In this document: one piece after another, positions 47,081 through 59,924 of the stretch
Numbering within the stretch: position 1 is the stretch's first letter
Layout: the number at the start of each line of letters is the position of its first letter
Assembly: GCA_029945375.1 (NCBI GenBank)
Contig: CM057057.1
Span: forward strand, 2,728,001-2,792,000
Direction of reading: 5' to 3'
DNA: 64,000 nt
Origin: Agaricus subrufescens
Taxonomy: Eukaryota > Basidiomycota > Agaricomycetes > Agaricales > Agaricaceae
Translations under genes and position numbers: made by a program
The notes under the pieces: generated by a model
The model's input: only the letters and a program-made list of their open reading frames with translations
What the model was told of the DNA's origin: nothing
The model's database searches: none

Positions 47081-47180
47081 CCCGGTGTGACGGTCGCGTA
47101 ACGTCTCAGGGGCTCTCTTTCTGCCTCGTGTTGGCGATTTTTGCCAGGATGCCTCTTCTCTCGCCACGACTCTAACGACC

Positions 47181-48891
47181 ATGGATGACCTCCCGTACAC
47201 GACTCCCGACGAAGACCCCTTCAACGTCCGCCCCCTGCCCCGACGACGACGTTCTAGCCTCCTCGACAAGTGGATCCACGAACAACAGCACTACTCGTCT
47301 TCTCCCGCCACCCATACTCGCTCTGCCTCTGCCTCCGCCGCCTCCCGAGCCTACCTCGCTTACCCGGAACTCACCCGCCTGTCTCTGGACCCCGATCCCC
47401 GTGAGACTCCAAACGATGCAGGCTATGACCTTGTGGACGACGACGACATACCCGGAAATCTCGCGGCTGATTTAAACACCCACAGAGTATGTGGTATTAA
47501 CGCCGTCACCATCATAAACATCATCTTACACATCCCAGGTTACCGATGTCCCTGACACCCTCCGCACCACAAAACGCAACTCACGCATGTCCCTCAGCCC
47601 GACTTCCTTCCGCCACTTCAACCTTGGTTTCCGCTCTACCGCCTCCCCTCCCCAAGACAATGATCCAGCAACCCCTTCCCGCAAATATAATTTACCCCGC
47701 ACAAACCGTAGCCCGACCAATATGGGTGACCCAGCTACTGGGCAACCCACTTCGCAAAAACGTTCATCAGTTCGGACATCGCGCATTTTTGGCAATAGTT
47801 TCAAGCACCCTTCTCCAACCTTGGCTTCTAAAACCACGCCGTCTCTACCAAAGTGGCGTCCCAGCGTCCTCGATCACTTTGGTCAATCACCTAGAAACTC
47901 GTCTTTTCCTGCCGTTTCCCAGGCGTCAGTCCAGGCCCAAACGGATTCACTTTATACCCCTTCGAGGCCCAGCTTGTCATCATCCATCAATACGCATACC
48001 TCCTTAACTGTTCCAAGCCCCGAAGGCAGCGCCAGCCACCATCAACACTCTCCTGTATTTTCTGAACGGAGCCAGGGGAAGCGGTCCTCACTCATCGTTA
48101 CGCAAGCTCCCACACGTATATCACGCAACATCAGCCCATCCGGAGCCTCATCAGTCTCATTCAGATCAGAGGGCCGCCCGTTATCCAATAATTCTCAGAA
48201 ACCTCCTTTATACTTGACCAATCTACTGAGCCCAGATACGGGCAGAGCATCCTCCTCCCCGACACTATCGTCCCCTATCACCCCTCGAGGATATTATCCA
48301 TCTATTCGCAGCAACGGTAGCCAGTATAGTTCGCGCCGAAGTGCAAACACTTTCGACGCGATCAGCCCCACCTCATTTCAAAGTCACTTTTTCGCAACAG
48401 ACGATGCTGAGGGTGTTGATGATAGCTGTGTTGTTGTTAGCGCTCCGACAACAGCAGAAGAGCCACAACAAGGACAGTCGAAGAAAAAGAAACCGAGTGT
48501 TGTATATTCCTCAGCCTCACACGGACGTACATTATCACGTATGGCATCACTATCAAATATCAATCTCCCAATAATACCTAAAAACAAGAAAAAGAAAAAG
48601 AAAAAACTCATCGTCAGTGGTGTTGCACCTAACGATGTGCAAAAATTCGAGGGTGTAAAACACTGGTGTGAGGTAAGGGTTCTCTCAAACGAACTCTTTA
48701 GTTCGAACTAACCCCGTTTCCGTCAGAGCTTTGGTGAAGTACGGCAGATCTTACGCATGCCTAACGGAGATCTAGTTATCTCATTCCAGAGTGCTGAAGT
48801 CGCTGATACCGTTTGTCGCGTACGAGCCAAAGTGACCATCAACGGTGTTGGAAGTGTGCACCTGTCTTGGACCACCGAAAAGAAACATTAA
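47181..48891 (+). CDS. Ser-rich protein with C-terminal RRM-like fold, unknown
   Basis: Not recognised as a named family. The N-terminus has an acidic motif (PDEDPFNVRPL) and RRRRSSLLDKWIHEQQHY. A long low-complexity Ser/Pro/Thr region follows the intron at about 47488-47538. Near the end a nine-Lys run (NKKKKKKKKL) leads into a compact domain: LIVSGVAPNDVQKFEGVKHW, SFGEVRQILRMPNGDLVISF, then VADTVCRVRAKVTINGVGSV. Its strand-helix-strand pattern looks like an RRM, and the intron at 48671-48726 lies inside it. It might be an RNA-binding or nuclear-pore-type (Nup35) RRM. Confidence 0.65.
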
Positions 48892-49740
48892 TTTTGACCT
48901 GCCTTTTTTTTTTCCCTTGATTATTTTCCTTTTTTTGTCTACTTATCGCTAGCTTCCAACTAATCGCCTCCGTTGAGTCCATTCAGTAATGGCGCTTTTC
49001 GTTCTGTTTTCATTTTGGTTTTCAAACGAATAGGCCTTTATATTTCAAGCCTTTAACATTTATCTTGTCATCAATAGTTGTTCTTATGGACCGGCTATGG
49101 TCCGCTTATGCCCTCCACCTCGTGTCTTCATATTCGATACCCTCTTTTCCCGTTTCCTACCCTGTACATACGCGATTCTTCTTTCTCTTCGTCACCTCCT
49201 GAGACCCATAATATCTACTTAGCGCGTTCCTCTTTTTAATATGTGATACATGTGCATTATTGTTGTTATTTTTTCCCCCTTCCGGTGGCTTTTTCTCCGC
49301 CTCTTCATATCGACTTTCTGCACCACCGCTTTGTAGCCATATAATGTGTTCCTGATATTATCTTTCACCTTACCCTACTGTGCACCCATCCAAATTATCG
49401 GTGTCATCAATATACTACTTACTGAATTCGATTCTATGTCTCGCCACTAATAACAAATATTTTGCAACCGGAAAGTATATACAAAGAGGTGCTACTAGAA
49501 AAGAATATACCATAGTTCTATTTTTTTTGCCGACAATGTTCATACATGCGTTCCCTAAGAGTGAGATGATGATCTGAGGTCTGGTCAAACAAAAATGAGA
49601 GTAAAAATAAACAATGGTCTGGAAGGCTTTGTTCAGAAGAGATAAGAACAAAAAACAAAGGCCTAAAGAACAACAACAAAAAACCTCTTTCTCCCATGTG
49701 ACATGGCCGATCGGCTGGTCGGTTAGAAATCAAAGAATCC
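48892..49740. other. T-rich convergent spacer
   Basis: Two genes end here from opposite sides. Long T and CT runs and short ORFs only. Probably two 3' untranslated regions. Confidence 0.5.
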
Positions 49741-52700
49741 TCAGCGTTTGGCATAATTATTCCATTTAGAACCATTCAGGGCTTGGGGATTCCAATGGTG
49801 AGAGTTTAAGCCTTCCGCATTTCCAATGAAATTCTGGGTGTGTGTATGGCCGCGCCCGTTACGGTTGTTGAACGTACGTGAAGAACGGCCCGTAGTTTGG
49901 TAGTCTTTATGATGACCCAACTTCCGCCCGGAGGCTGATGGGATACTTATCCCACTATCAGATTGTCCATTATTCTGTGAGCCGGCATTGACGTTAAAAG
50001 TTGATCGACTGCCGAAGCTGTGGGGCATATGAACAAAAGGAGGATGTGCAGGGGCCCAATATGACCGAGGCGGATTATTAGTAGGTTGAGAACTAACAGG
50101 GGTTTGCGTTTGCGACCAGGTCGCCGACGCAATGGCAGAATGAGTTGATGAGTTGCTGCCAGTATTTTGGCCCGACATATACTGATCTAGAGCATCAGGT
50201 GCATATACTGCAACCAGGCCGCCCTGGTCATGTTGGATAAATCCAGACGGCGCCAAAGGGACTGGGGCAATTTGAGGGACCGAACCCCGTTCAGGTGCAG
50301 ACATGCCATATGGATTATAGGCCTACGAGGTGTTCAGTGGGAATCATACTTGACGTGAAGTAAAACACACGTTATACATCATGCCCTGCCAGGAAAGATT
50401 TCCCGCCGCAAAGCCGTTTGTGTCAGAACTGGGGGGCTGTATAGGTGGAGGAGGCATTGGGTATCCAGGGTATGGACCATAGAATGGCATTGGGTAGTGC
50501 CCCGGTTGGGGATATGGCTGCATCCACGGCAACGGATAAAAGCTTGGGACTGGGTACGGCATTACCGATGGTGTTGCCAAAGACGGCGCCATGTGTCCAT
50601 TTGATTCACTTGTCTTAGGCGACAGTTCGTCCACAGGTTCATCGTACCACTCACGGTATTTCTCCCCTTCTATGCTTTGCAACATGTGGGCAACCGGTGC
50701 TTCCTGTCGTTGTCCATCAGGAACGGTCGAGTCATCCCGAGCACTGTTGGTCCCGTCAGAAGATTGTGAGCCTGACGGAGCAGTTTCGTCGATATCTCTC
50801 CCGATATCCGTACTATCTAGGTTGCTGTGATCCGGAAGAGGGCGCTTCGGAGCGTCCTGCATTTTGTGCAGTGTAAGGTTGGGTTTGCGGGGAGCATAAA
50901 GGTTAGTTGTTCGACCGCGACCTCGGCCATGTTTCCACGGGCTACGAGGGGGGTTGATATCTCTAAGTTGTACCTTCAAGGCACGGCCGGCGTAGATGCG
51001 ATTGTGCTGATACTTTGATCAGTGATTCGTCGAGACTGAACAATGAAAATAAGACCTCTTCTAGAATGGCTTGAGCAGGTGATTTGGTATTGTTGTACCT
51101 CACAAATGCAAAGGCGGCACTACCATTAGCTGCGCCGGTGATCAGCAAAAAGGTGGGAATGTTTCAAGACACTTACGTGGCCGAACCATCTTAACATCGA
51201 GCAAGCCATCGAACCTCGCAAAAAGAGATTGTAGCTTTCCCACTGTCCATGCATCGGGTCCACATACTTCCAACCCACCAACAAACAAGCTCGTAGGATC
51301 ATATTCCCTATCATTGCTGTGGTCGCGATCGAATTTTTGGACGAAAAACACTTCATTATGAGCTTGGTTGATTGGCGTGACGGGGGTATGAGGCAATGCT
51401 GTTCTCGGCGTTGAAGGAGACATAACCAATCCAGGCGTAGTCATCTCGTCAGCCGGAATCGGGCGCGATGTGATTTCCAGTTTTTGCAGAGAAAGTGCAT
51501 CGACAGGCGATTCGGAAGTTGTAATAGATGTTCTGCTGACTCGCGGCGTCAAATATTCCGCGAAAGCTTCGAAAATAGTATGCACATACGCAAGCTCCTT
51601 TTTAAACTGAACGGAATCCTCCCAGGCATCCCAGCCCGATTTTGGATCGTACTCAGATTGAGTAAATGAGGTACCATCAATCGCTCCGATAAACGGCTGG
51701 TCGAAGTGTTGATCCATGACCTCTGGCAAGGACACATTGGCCATGTCGGGTGCTTCTTTCGAAATGCTAGAAGGCGACGCTGGGTTCTTCCATTTTCGGG
51801 CTACATCGATATTGAAACCAATACCAGGGTTATGAATTGTAAGGCCAGCTTTGTCAACGTCTTGCAATTGTTTATTAGTTGGTACTCTATTCGGGCTCGC
51901 AATGGGAATAGAACCGGCTGAGTCGTAGGGTTGGAAGCGGCCTGTACTGGTTATAGTGCGTGGAATGTGTTCCGGTGTACCTTGGTAGACCGGCAGTTGG
52001 TAATGATGATCACCTTGTTGAATTTGCGAGTTATGGGCCCATGAAACCGATAAATAAGGAACTCTTCGCAGAACCTTAGTCAAGGAGAATGAATCACTGA
52101 GATCATATTGTGTCACATTCACTAACCATTAGAGCAGTGACACAGTCATCACGGTGCTCCCACTTTATTTCCCAACAGGCAGTATCCATGCATTCACTGC
52201 GTGGGGCGTTGTGAGGAAGAGGATAACATTCCGGACTGACGCTACCATTATCTTGACCTGCGAATGAGGTCAGCGATATTGTGGTACAATCAACCGCCCT
52301 TACCTCTTATGAGTTCATGGGATTCCGTTAGGGTTGAAACCTGTTCGAGAGGACCAAAATACCTAGCAAGTTTAACGATTGACTGCCAAGATTACTTAGG
52401 TTGAGTCCCTGCATCCGTCGATTGACAACCAACAAACCTCGGAGTCGAACTTCAAAGGCTGCATATAGATAGCATCTTCCGTCTCATGAGCGACACCCTC
52501 TTTGACAAGAGTTCGGGAGAATCGTTCCGAATCCATAGCTTCCATATTGTAGAGGACGCGATGATATCTGTCGTAACAAATTGAATATGTATATATGCGT
52601 ATGGGTGACTCGCCTACTTGGATAGTTTTGGCTTCCAGATTCGTAACGCATGCGGAAGCTCGAGCCGCATAAGCCCACCTACCACTCGTGGCGGCAACCT

Positions 52701-53365
52701 TCCAATTTCGTGAGGCGGAACGAATCTGGATGGAGCCCTGCGATGTGTTGCATAATGAGTTAATTGGCTGAGGAGTAACCCTCCAAGCGAAGGACAAAAC
52801 GTACTTGTAAGAGATCAGGAGCGTCCTCAATGCTCTGGCGGGCTCGTAACGGAGGGTACGGCCCAAAAATGGCTTTGGGGGACTTGTGCGTAGACTCTGA
52901 AGAAAGGAAGAAGCAGAGATGGCGTCCTGGACGAACAGCAAATAAATGTCTTGCACATTGCTGGAGATGAGACGGGACAGACTTTACACTGCACAAAAGC
53001 GCATACACCCCCTTTTGAATCACGAATTACTTTGATACTTTTAATATCTGTATATTCTGAGAGGTGATCGCTCAAAAGGCGAGTGAGTTCTGTTTGGTCA
53101 ACGCTGGCGGGAAGACTTTTGGTTGTAAGTTGATAAGAACCTGTACCGGTAATGAAAACCATACAGACCTTCCGACGAATACGCTTGCGTCGTGCGGTAA
53201 CTTTGTATCGCTACGTTCTGTCGAATCGTCTGAGGGCGTGTCGATATCGTGGAAGACTTGTTGTTCCCTGAGTCGATCGATTTCTGGAGAGACGGGAGGT
53301 GATGTAGGGAGAGTATCATATCGGGTGCCCCACGCGCGTGTGGGGTTGGATTGTTTAGGAGGCAT
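49741..53365 (-). CDS. Multi-RRM RNA-binding protein
   Basis: RRM 1 reads ASVFVGSLPASVDQTELTRL with GGVCAFVQC and RTLRYEPARALRTL. A middle region resembles a divergent RRM (CYDRYHRVLYNMEAMDSERF). After a long linker a further RRM reads TSLFVGGLEVCGPDAWTVGK, LFARFDGLLDVKMVRP, SAAFAFVRYNN and AGRALKVQLRDI. The C-terminal third is Pro/Tyr/Gly-rich (YPLPWMQPYPQPGHYPMPF) with Arg/Gly patches (HGRGRGRTTN). About ten introns. The RRM-plus-disordered-tail layout resembles fungal Mei2- or Whi3-like regulators of mRNA, but no diagnostic feature picks a name. Confidence 0.8.
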
Positions 53366-54918
53366 ACCCTCTAGTTAAAAACGATAGATATGTGCTAGCG
53401 GATGGTTGTAGAAAGAGTGACTGGTGGAGGTATGCGGTCGAGCTTGTTGCATAAACAAAAGGTCGTCGAGACGGAAATAGAATGTCGACAGCCCAAGTCT
53501 GGAGCAAACCGCAAGCCCAAGAGCAGTAGCGGGCTAGCCACACTCAAGACAGACAAATACACAGGACCCGGAGAGTCCGGGCCACGGACTGCCAATCAAC
53601 GCCAATTTCGCAAATGTCAGGATGGCAACCGAAAAAATGCACAAGCAGATTCATCGTTTCACGCGAAGCGAGATACACGTTTAATAGGGATCACGATAAT
53701 GTCACCGACGTAGCAGGCCAGCTCAAAGATGGCAAGACTCCTCCTTTGTAGGTATGCAGCTTCCTGTCATGTCAGAAGCATCTGATCAATGCGTCAGCGG
53801 CTTCTCTTCTGGGGCCAAAGCCCGATTTTTAAGGAAGGTTTAGGAGGATCATAGCATAAACCGAGAGTGGTCAGGCAGGCGATGGCCTTACACAAATTCG
53901 GCACGAGAAATTGATTTGAAACAATTGCCGATAAATCAGATAGACAGATTATCCCAGAGCGGGCGGGAAGCATCACAGTTCAAAGGTTTGCATGGTTCGC
54001 CCAGTTTCCCGGAACAATGCAGGCAAAATAAAACACCCGACCACCATCCAGGAAAGTATATATGATTCTGGCAAGAGCAAAACTCCAACATCAGACAGTC
54101 ATCCAGAAAAGTATATATGATTATTGGTAGCATCCGAGTTCTTCTAGATGTCTCCACTGGCCTTCTTTCCGTAATGGAGACACGTCGGGCCCGAAAAGAG
54201 GAAAGGCAGGTACAAGACGATGATGCAAGAGACTGAGGAACCAGTCAGATCCACCGAAGCTGGAATCGGCACCCGCGGAGAGCCAACCGAAATATCGAGA
54301 TTCGGTTCCTTCAGGTCAACCAGGCCACTGAAAACCTGTTACGGAGGACAAACTACTTGACTCAAGGCAATCCCAGGACAGTAGAAACTCAGGCATTGAA
54401 CCATGCAATGTTTTCGCCTAGAAACCTTTGTGTTATGTTGGGAGGAACGTTGAGCGGCAGTATGCAATGATGACGAAGGTACATTCGGTCAGGTGAATCA
54501 TCCATTTGCAAACTGAACACTATCCAGGCCCTCGGTCCTGTCAGTTGAAGGCTTTCCCCACAGAGTGGCGCATCAAGCAGGTTTGTCGTTCGAATAGAAG
54601 GATGCTTCACAATTTGTCTCGACAGAAGTGGCGGTTCAAAGGCAATCCTGGCTTTCAGACCTTCGAGGCATGATAACTCCTAGTTCGAGTGCCGAGGCGA
54701 TTGTAGACAGGTATATTGGCACACACAGTTGAAGGGCGACTTCTGTCCCTAATTCTCAGAACAGGAGGAAAAGAGACGGAGAGCGAAATAATTTCAAGGC
54801 AAACTTGTACCATTATTTGTATGGCCAAACAAGTCGTTTTTGATCGACTTTCGGTTGGCACTCCTTCACCGACAGTGTCTCCTTGAACACTCTTGACGTC
54901 AACCACCTCAATATACCA
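53366..54918. other. Gene-free spacer with a short direct repeat
   Basis: Should hold the promoters of the multi-RRM gene and RPB6, but is long for this window. No intact protein is seen. One plus-strand frame from 54174 (METRRARKEERQ) breaks after 20 codons. Two near-identical 26-bp segments (ATCCAGGAAAGTATATATG type) lie at 54046-54071 and 54101-54127. It may be relics of a lost gene or element. Confidence 0.45.
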
Positions 54919-55571
54919 TGTCTGACGACGGATTTGATGGTGGAGCGGTCGCTGATGATTACGATTATGGTGGAGGGTGCGTCTGTTTCGCTTTTCTCTA
55001 ACTACACTTCGAATTAACTCGTAATCACGTTTGTGCTCGTCAGTTTTCAAGAAGAGACATTTGTATGTCACTTTCTATCGCCTGCACTCAATGTAGTGAA
55101 CATTGCGTCGTTAGGACGAAAATTATGATATCTTAGGCCAGGAACCAGAAGGAGAAGGTGGCGCGGAAGGCGAGGAAACGCAGGCAAATGGCGTTGGTGG
55201 CACAGAAGACCAGCCCATGGCAAATGGCGAAGAGGCCTCAACGAATGTTGCCGCTGTAACTGGCGAACGACAGCCAAACAAGGTTAGGATAACAACTCCC
55301 TATCTCACGAAATACGAAAGGGCGCGAATATTGGGGACGCGAGCACTACAAATAAGGTCGTTCCAGTTTCACCATTATCCATGCTCCGTTACTTATACCG
55401 ACCATAAACAGCATGAATGCACCTGTTCTGGTCCCACTAGATGGTGAAACTGATGCTCTGCAAATAGCAATCAAGGAACTTTCACAACGCAAAATACCAC
55501 TCATCATCCGACGCTATCTTCCAGATGGGAGTTTCGAGGACTGGAGTGTTTCTGAGCTCATCACCGATTGA
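54919..55571 (+). CDS. RPO26: RNA polymerase subunit RPB6 (ABC23)
   Basis: A subunit shared by RNA polymerases I, II and III. A tiny first exon ([20 protein letters not shown]) and a second of a few codons lead to an acidic Glu/Gly-rich segment. The conserved core follows: [22 protein letters not shown], then after an intron [40 protein letters not shown] and [11 protein letters not shown] at the end. These are invariant family blocks. Length of about 155 residues is normal. Confidence 0.95.
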
Positions 55572-56067
55572 GCGTCGAATTTTTATACGTATTCTTTCTC
55601 GAATGTTTTGCCGTACTGATATTGGACAAAGTTCCAGCTGAAAAGTATATTCATTGTATTATCTGTGATTTAGCTGCACTTGGTGCATAATTCAATTTGG
55701 GCTTCAGGAAAGATTGACGACACCAAGGAAGAATGAATATACTACACCATACACCAATTTACTTTCTGGGAACAAAAACCAAGGATGGAGTCTATTGGAC
55801 TCACTGTACGAACTCAGAAAACCCCTCTTACCTTGTTCCTTACCTTGCAACATCCACTATTTCTGTCCTCAGACCCAACGACCTACTGTTCGATATTGGT
55901 ATTCTCAAACTTCAAACATCTGGCTGAGGTTTCCTACGGAACGCGGTCATTTTAATCTATCTAACACTATTCTACAAGGTTCTGAGTAACTGGATTAACT
56001 TAAGCCACAAGAGTCCTATTGAACGGAACTCTACTATCGATAACAATAAAAATTGGCCCAGACGCAA
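55572..56067. other. Convergent spacer between RPB6 and the sirtuin gene
   Basis: Short frames only, none recognisable. Likely 3' untranslated sequence of both genes. Confidence 0.5.
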
Positions 56068-57770
56068 TTACGAGCCAATTTTCGGAATAACAACCTCAAC
56101 AACACGCTTTCGTGTTACTCGCCGCTTTGCAGTCGATGCGGCCCTAGTTGTTGATTTAGCGGTTGCAACCTTTCGAACGACCGGAGTAGGTTTTTTGGGA
56201 GGCTTGGTGATTTCTGGTTCAATGTCTCGCATCGATAAATCGATCAACGATACATCCATAGGCTCCGAGACCTCGGTAGACTTCGTCTGGTTCGTACTTT
56301 CGGTAAATAGAAGTTTTCGTTCTGATGCGGGTAATGCATGCTTGAGTGGTTTCGGTAAAGCGGTTGACTGGCGTTTGGAAGGACTGGAATCCACCCCATA
56401 GTGACGAACACCCTGTCGACGCTTGCTTGGGGAAAGAGGAGGGGCCACTGTTTGGTCAAAGGGAATTTTGTTCTCGTCTTGATTAACGATGCCCTTATTT
56501 CCAGTGCCTAAAATATATCTCAGATGAAATTTGCAAGTCAATAGATTGATTTACATACCCTTTTTATACTTGGCAGTCTCCGCGCCAGGTTTAACAACCT
56601 TGAAAGGAGACACGTTCATGTCTCCACCGAGCGTCTGCTGTATCTCCCAGTCCTGAGGTCTACTAGCCTTCCAATCGTCAAGCACTCTCGAAACCCACGC
56701 ATCAGTTTCACCAGCAACGTGATAGTCAATTACATCACTCCACTCTGAGCCTGGAGCAGTCTTATTGACAAATATCACTTTAGGCTTAGGCCTCGAGGTC
56801 AAAGTGCTAGTCGTGGTGCGATTCTCACGAATGGTCTTCGCGAAGTCCTTGACCAGCTTTTTCAGACCATGGACCTTCATTGAAGTACCCATGATAATGA
56901 GTAGATCAGGCTTTCGTGCCATGTCTGCTGTTTGTATAACACCAATATCATCGCCCAGAGGATGAGGTTCATCATACAAGACAATAGCAGGTCTTAATCT
57001 CCCGACTTTGATAGGTCGGGCTGCCCGCGAGGCTCTAGCCTCGGCTAAATAACAAGTCAGCAAAGTCATCTGACGTACAGGGTATCACTTACAGCGAGCA
57101 AGACATTCGGGACAATCAGGAGCTGTCCCCTGGCCGAAAATATCCAGGTGGTCCCCTGTACAGGGATACTCAGCCGAGCAAGAGGCACACCGTACGCGAT
57201 GAATATCGCCATGCAACTGTATATTGCGAACATCCTTGATCTTCAGCTTCGTCCTCCCCTTCTCAGTAGCTTTAGCAGCCTCAGAGCCCGTCCCAAGGAG
57301 GCCCACTTTTTCTTCTAGCCCGTCAATATTTTGTGTATATGAGCGCAGGAGCTTTCGCTTCGCATCCAGAGCCTTGATAAAGTGGTGGGTGGGGGAAGGG
57401 ATAACAGTGTCTATGGAGCGCTTGAGCTCCGATATGAAGGTGTAGAACACAGCAGTTGAAACTGGATCGCGAAACAACGACGCGTCGAATAGGTCCCGCC
57501 CTTTCATAACGACGTCAGGATACTTCTGCTTGACCAGGGTATATAAGCCATCTGAGGACCGGAAATCCTAGAATCACCCGGTACCATGTTAATCGGCAGT
57601 ATAGCGCGAAAAAAATTTCGACTTACCGGAATACCACAAGAACATGAAATGCCAGCACCAGTGACGACCACGATCCGTTTACTTTTATACACAGCTTTCG
57701 AAAGGTCTGCTAAAGTTCGCCTAGAATGAACATCTGCCGCAGTAGCTGAAAGTTCGACCGTGATGGTCAT
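56068..57770 (-). CDS. Sir2-family deacetylase, Hst3/Hst4-like
   Basis: NAD-dependent histone deacetylase of the class that removes H3K56 acetyl marks. The NAD site RIVVVTGAGISCSCGIP is followed, after an intron at about 57628-57570, by DFRSSDGLYTL. SYTQNIDGLEEKVGL holds the NID motif, and LHGDIHRVRCASC gives the catalytic His and the first zinc Cys pair, with CPEC the second. IVLYDEPHPLGDD, LIIMGTSMKVHG and KVIFVNKTAPGSEW complete the fold. The long basic C-terminal tail (AKRRVTRKRVVEVVIPK) suggests nuclear location. YDEPHP rather than FGE is typical of the Hst3/4 group. Start MTITVELSATAAD; 17 more residues upstream are open. Confidence 0.9.
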
Positions 57771-58345
57771 CGCTGCGAGGACACGGTGAGAGTAGGAAGC
57801 GTTCCAACTTCCCTGAGACACTAGAATTCGGCCTCCAGCGTTCCAATTTTAGCGTGTTAGGTTCAACATCACTCGCGTCTCATCACGTGTGTATACAAGT
57901 ACGAGCAATCCGTTCATATGTCAATGCCCACCGAATTCTGCAACATAAATCGTCGTATTCACACTGAGAGACCTCTGATTGACCAAAATGTCATGATCAA
58001 GACGATGTATCAGCCCAACTAGAGTACTTAGAAATGCTAACAGCGAGCCAATGCGCAACCATTCAATGCGGCCCCTCAGTTCCCCTCAATTCAAGTCAGT
58101 CTATGCGACTTGGAAAATTCAGCAGGCAATAGATTTCAGGAGAAAAACTTCAATTCACCGATAACCGTAGGCAGGTCAAGTTGTAAAGCATAAAACCAAG
58201 AAGATACCCGTACTCTCAATGATTCTCAAGTGTATAAATCTACTTCGGGTCGCTCATTCCTATTACTTGAGTATCGTAGCCAAATTTCATTCCTGCATAA
58301 GTTACAATAGACTGCGATACTGTTCCTACAACTGCGACTACAGCT
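57771..58345. promoter_or_regulatory. Spacer between sirtuin start and RNase T2 end
   Basis: No further coding signal was recognised. The minus frame at 58240-58455 overlaps the last T2 exon out of frame and is a shadow. Confidence 0.45.
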
Positions 58346-59541
58346 TCAGAACTCGACGTCCTGTTCGCTGTTTTTAGCACGTTCGGGATACAAGATACCA
58401 CTATTTCTGCTACAACTCGACGGAGTGACCGAGTCGATGGTCTTGAAACTTCCAAATTGTTCCTACAGTAATAGTTGAGATAATTATTCGAATGTCGGAA
58501 AGAAACAACTTACGGTCCCGAACACATGGTTAAAGTACCATACTTCAGAAAGGATGGTACCATTATGTGTGCATCCGAAATAGGGTATACCACCAAGCTG
58601 CGACTTAACAGCAGCCTCTAAATCAGCAAGCTTGTATGTGGTCTTGTTAGAAGGAACGATGTTTGCCCTAAATGCAAGTGATGTAAGGTACACCGGCCAC
58701 CCAAGGTCAAAAAAAGATTTACGCAGCGAGGAGTTTATAAGTAGGGAAGTTTTGGAAAGCTCTGATGGCAGCCTCGAAAAAGTCAATCACATCAGCATGT
58801 TTCTGGTAGTCTTTTCCATAGCAAGCAACGTCGAAAGTCGAGGTGCATGTAGCATGCTTGGAAAACTTAGAATAATAGGTTAATCATCCTCCTCTCTCAG
58901 TTATATAGAAACTCATCACTTACTTCGTGAGCCCAGAAATCCTTATTAGGTGCGCCCTGATTTATCCAGTACTTGTTCACTGGTGGGAGTGATGAAAATA
59001 CATGATACCCACGATAATTCAGACATACTATAGTCTAGAAGCTGTTGTTTTCCGAACTGCTTAATGAAGACATCGACGCCTGGTCCTTTGTACTTCGGAA
59101 CCTTGACACCGTTGGGCAGCACGGCTGGATCAGGCGCCGGATCAAATTGTCTGGAGAAATCACAATACTGATCAAAGGACCTAAAGTTTATACTCTCTCT
59201 TAGGATTGTGAAGCGGCCCAAAATTTTGGCACGTACCCATCACAGTTATCTGGCCAGAGTCCATGGAGAGTCCAACTTCCCTTCGGAAGTTTTTGTCCCT
59301 CTTTTTCAAGTCCGGTGTGCGTACTCCAGAACTGAGTTGAAAGGACCAGACCACCTGGGGTGGGCGAGCAGCACGTGTTTTTGATAGTGGTCGTGTTCTC
59401 ACAGGAGAAAAAAGATCGTTCTTTGATACAGCTGGAGAGATTAGGATAGAGATGGGGCGTTTGTTTGTAACGTTCGTGAATGGAGCTCGCAAAAGCGCCT
59501 GTAACCAGGAGTGAAAAAGGAACGATTATCTGTGTCTTCAT
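58346..59541 (-). CDS. Secreted ribonuclease T2
   Basis: Cleaves single-stranded RNA via 2',3'-cyclic phosphates, in secretions or the vacuole. The signal peptide is MKTQIIVPFSLLVTGAFAS. Paired cysteines follow (CSPTPGGLVLSTQFW), then the first active-site block GSWTLHGLWPDNCDG, FDQYCD after an intron, and the second block WAHEFSKHATC with catalytic His and Lys. The end, reached only after splicing the intron at about 58510-58460, is EQFGSFKTIDSVTPSSC to QDVEF, which fits the family C-terminus and its last disulfide. About four introns. Both catalytic His blocks are intact, so it should be active. Confidence 0.9.
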
Positions 59542-59924
59542 TCCGTTGGCTGGCGTTATAGCGGAATTGAGATAAAGCACCAGGGTTTGCCACGGAACAT
59601 CGTTGAAGAAATGGGGGAACTTATAGCTTCTCAAAATACATGCATCACATGCCTCACTACCTCTTTGCTAGTGGCCACGTTGTTGCCGATCCAACGTTCG
59701 TGTTCATTTATTACATTTATTATATTGTTCGGGTTATCTGGGGTTACTTATTGAGTGAGTACCGCGAAGCGCATTCATATTTGCAAACGGGGAATTCCAT
59801 TGCCCTAATAAAGTAAGAATTTCGTTTGCCCAAATTAGCCCTGAATAGCGACGCTATAGCCTACTGGTTCTCCTTCGCAGGATCGCTCACTGATCAGGAA
59901 CGGAAGAACGTTTGACCAGAAAAA
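59542..59924. promoter_or_regulatory. Spacer upstream of RNase T2
   Basis: No gene seen. Holds the RNase T2 promoter and the 3' region of DMC1. Confidence 0.45.

Noticed and set aside
46709..47269. 186-codon minus-strand frame
   Set aside because: It is antisense to the GC-rich end of CFD1. GC-rich coding sequence commonly leaves open antisense frames.
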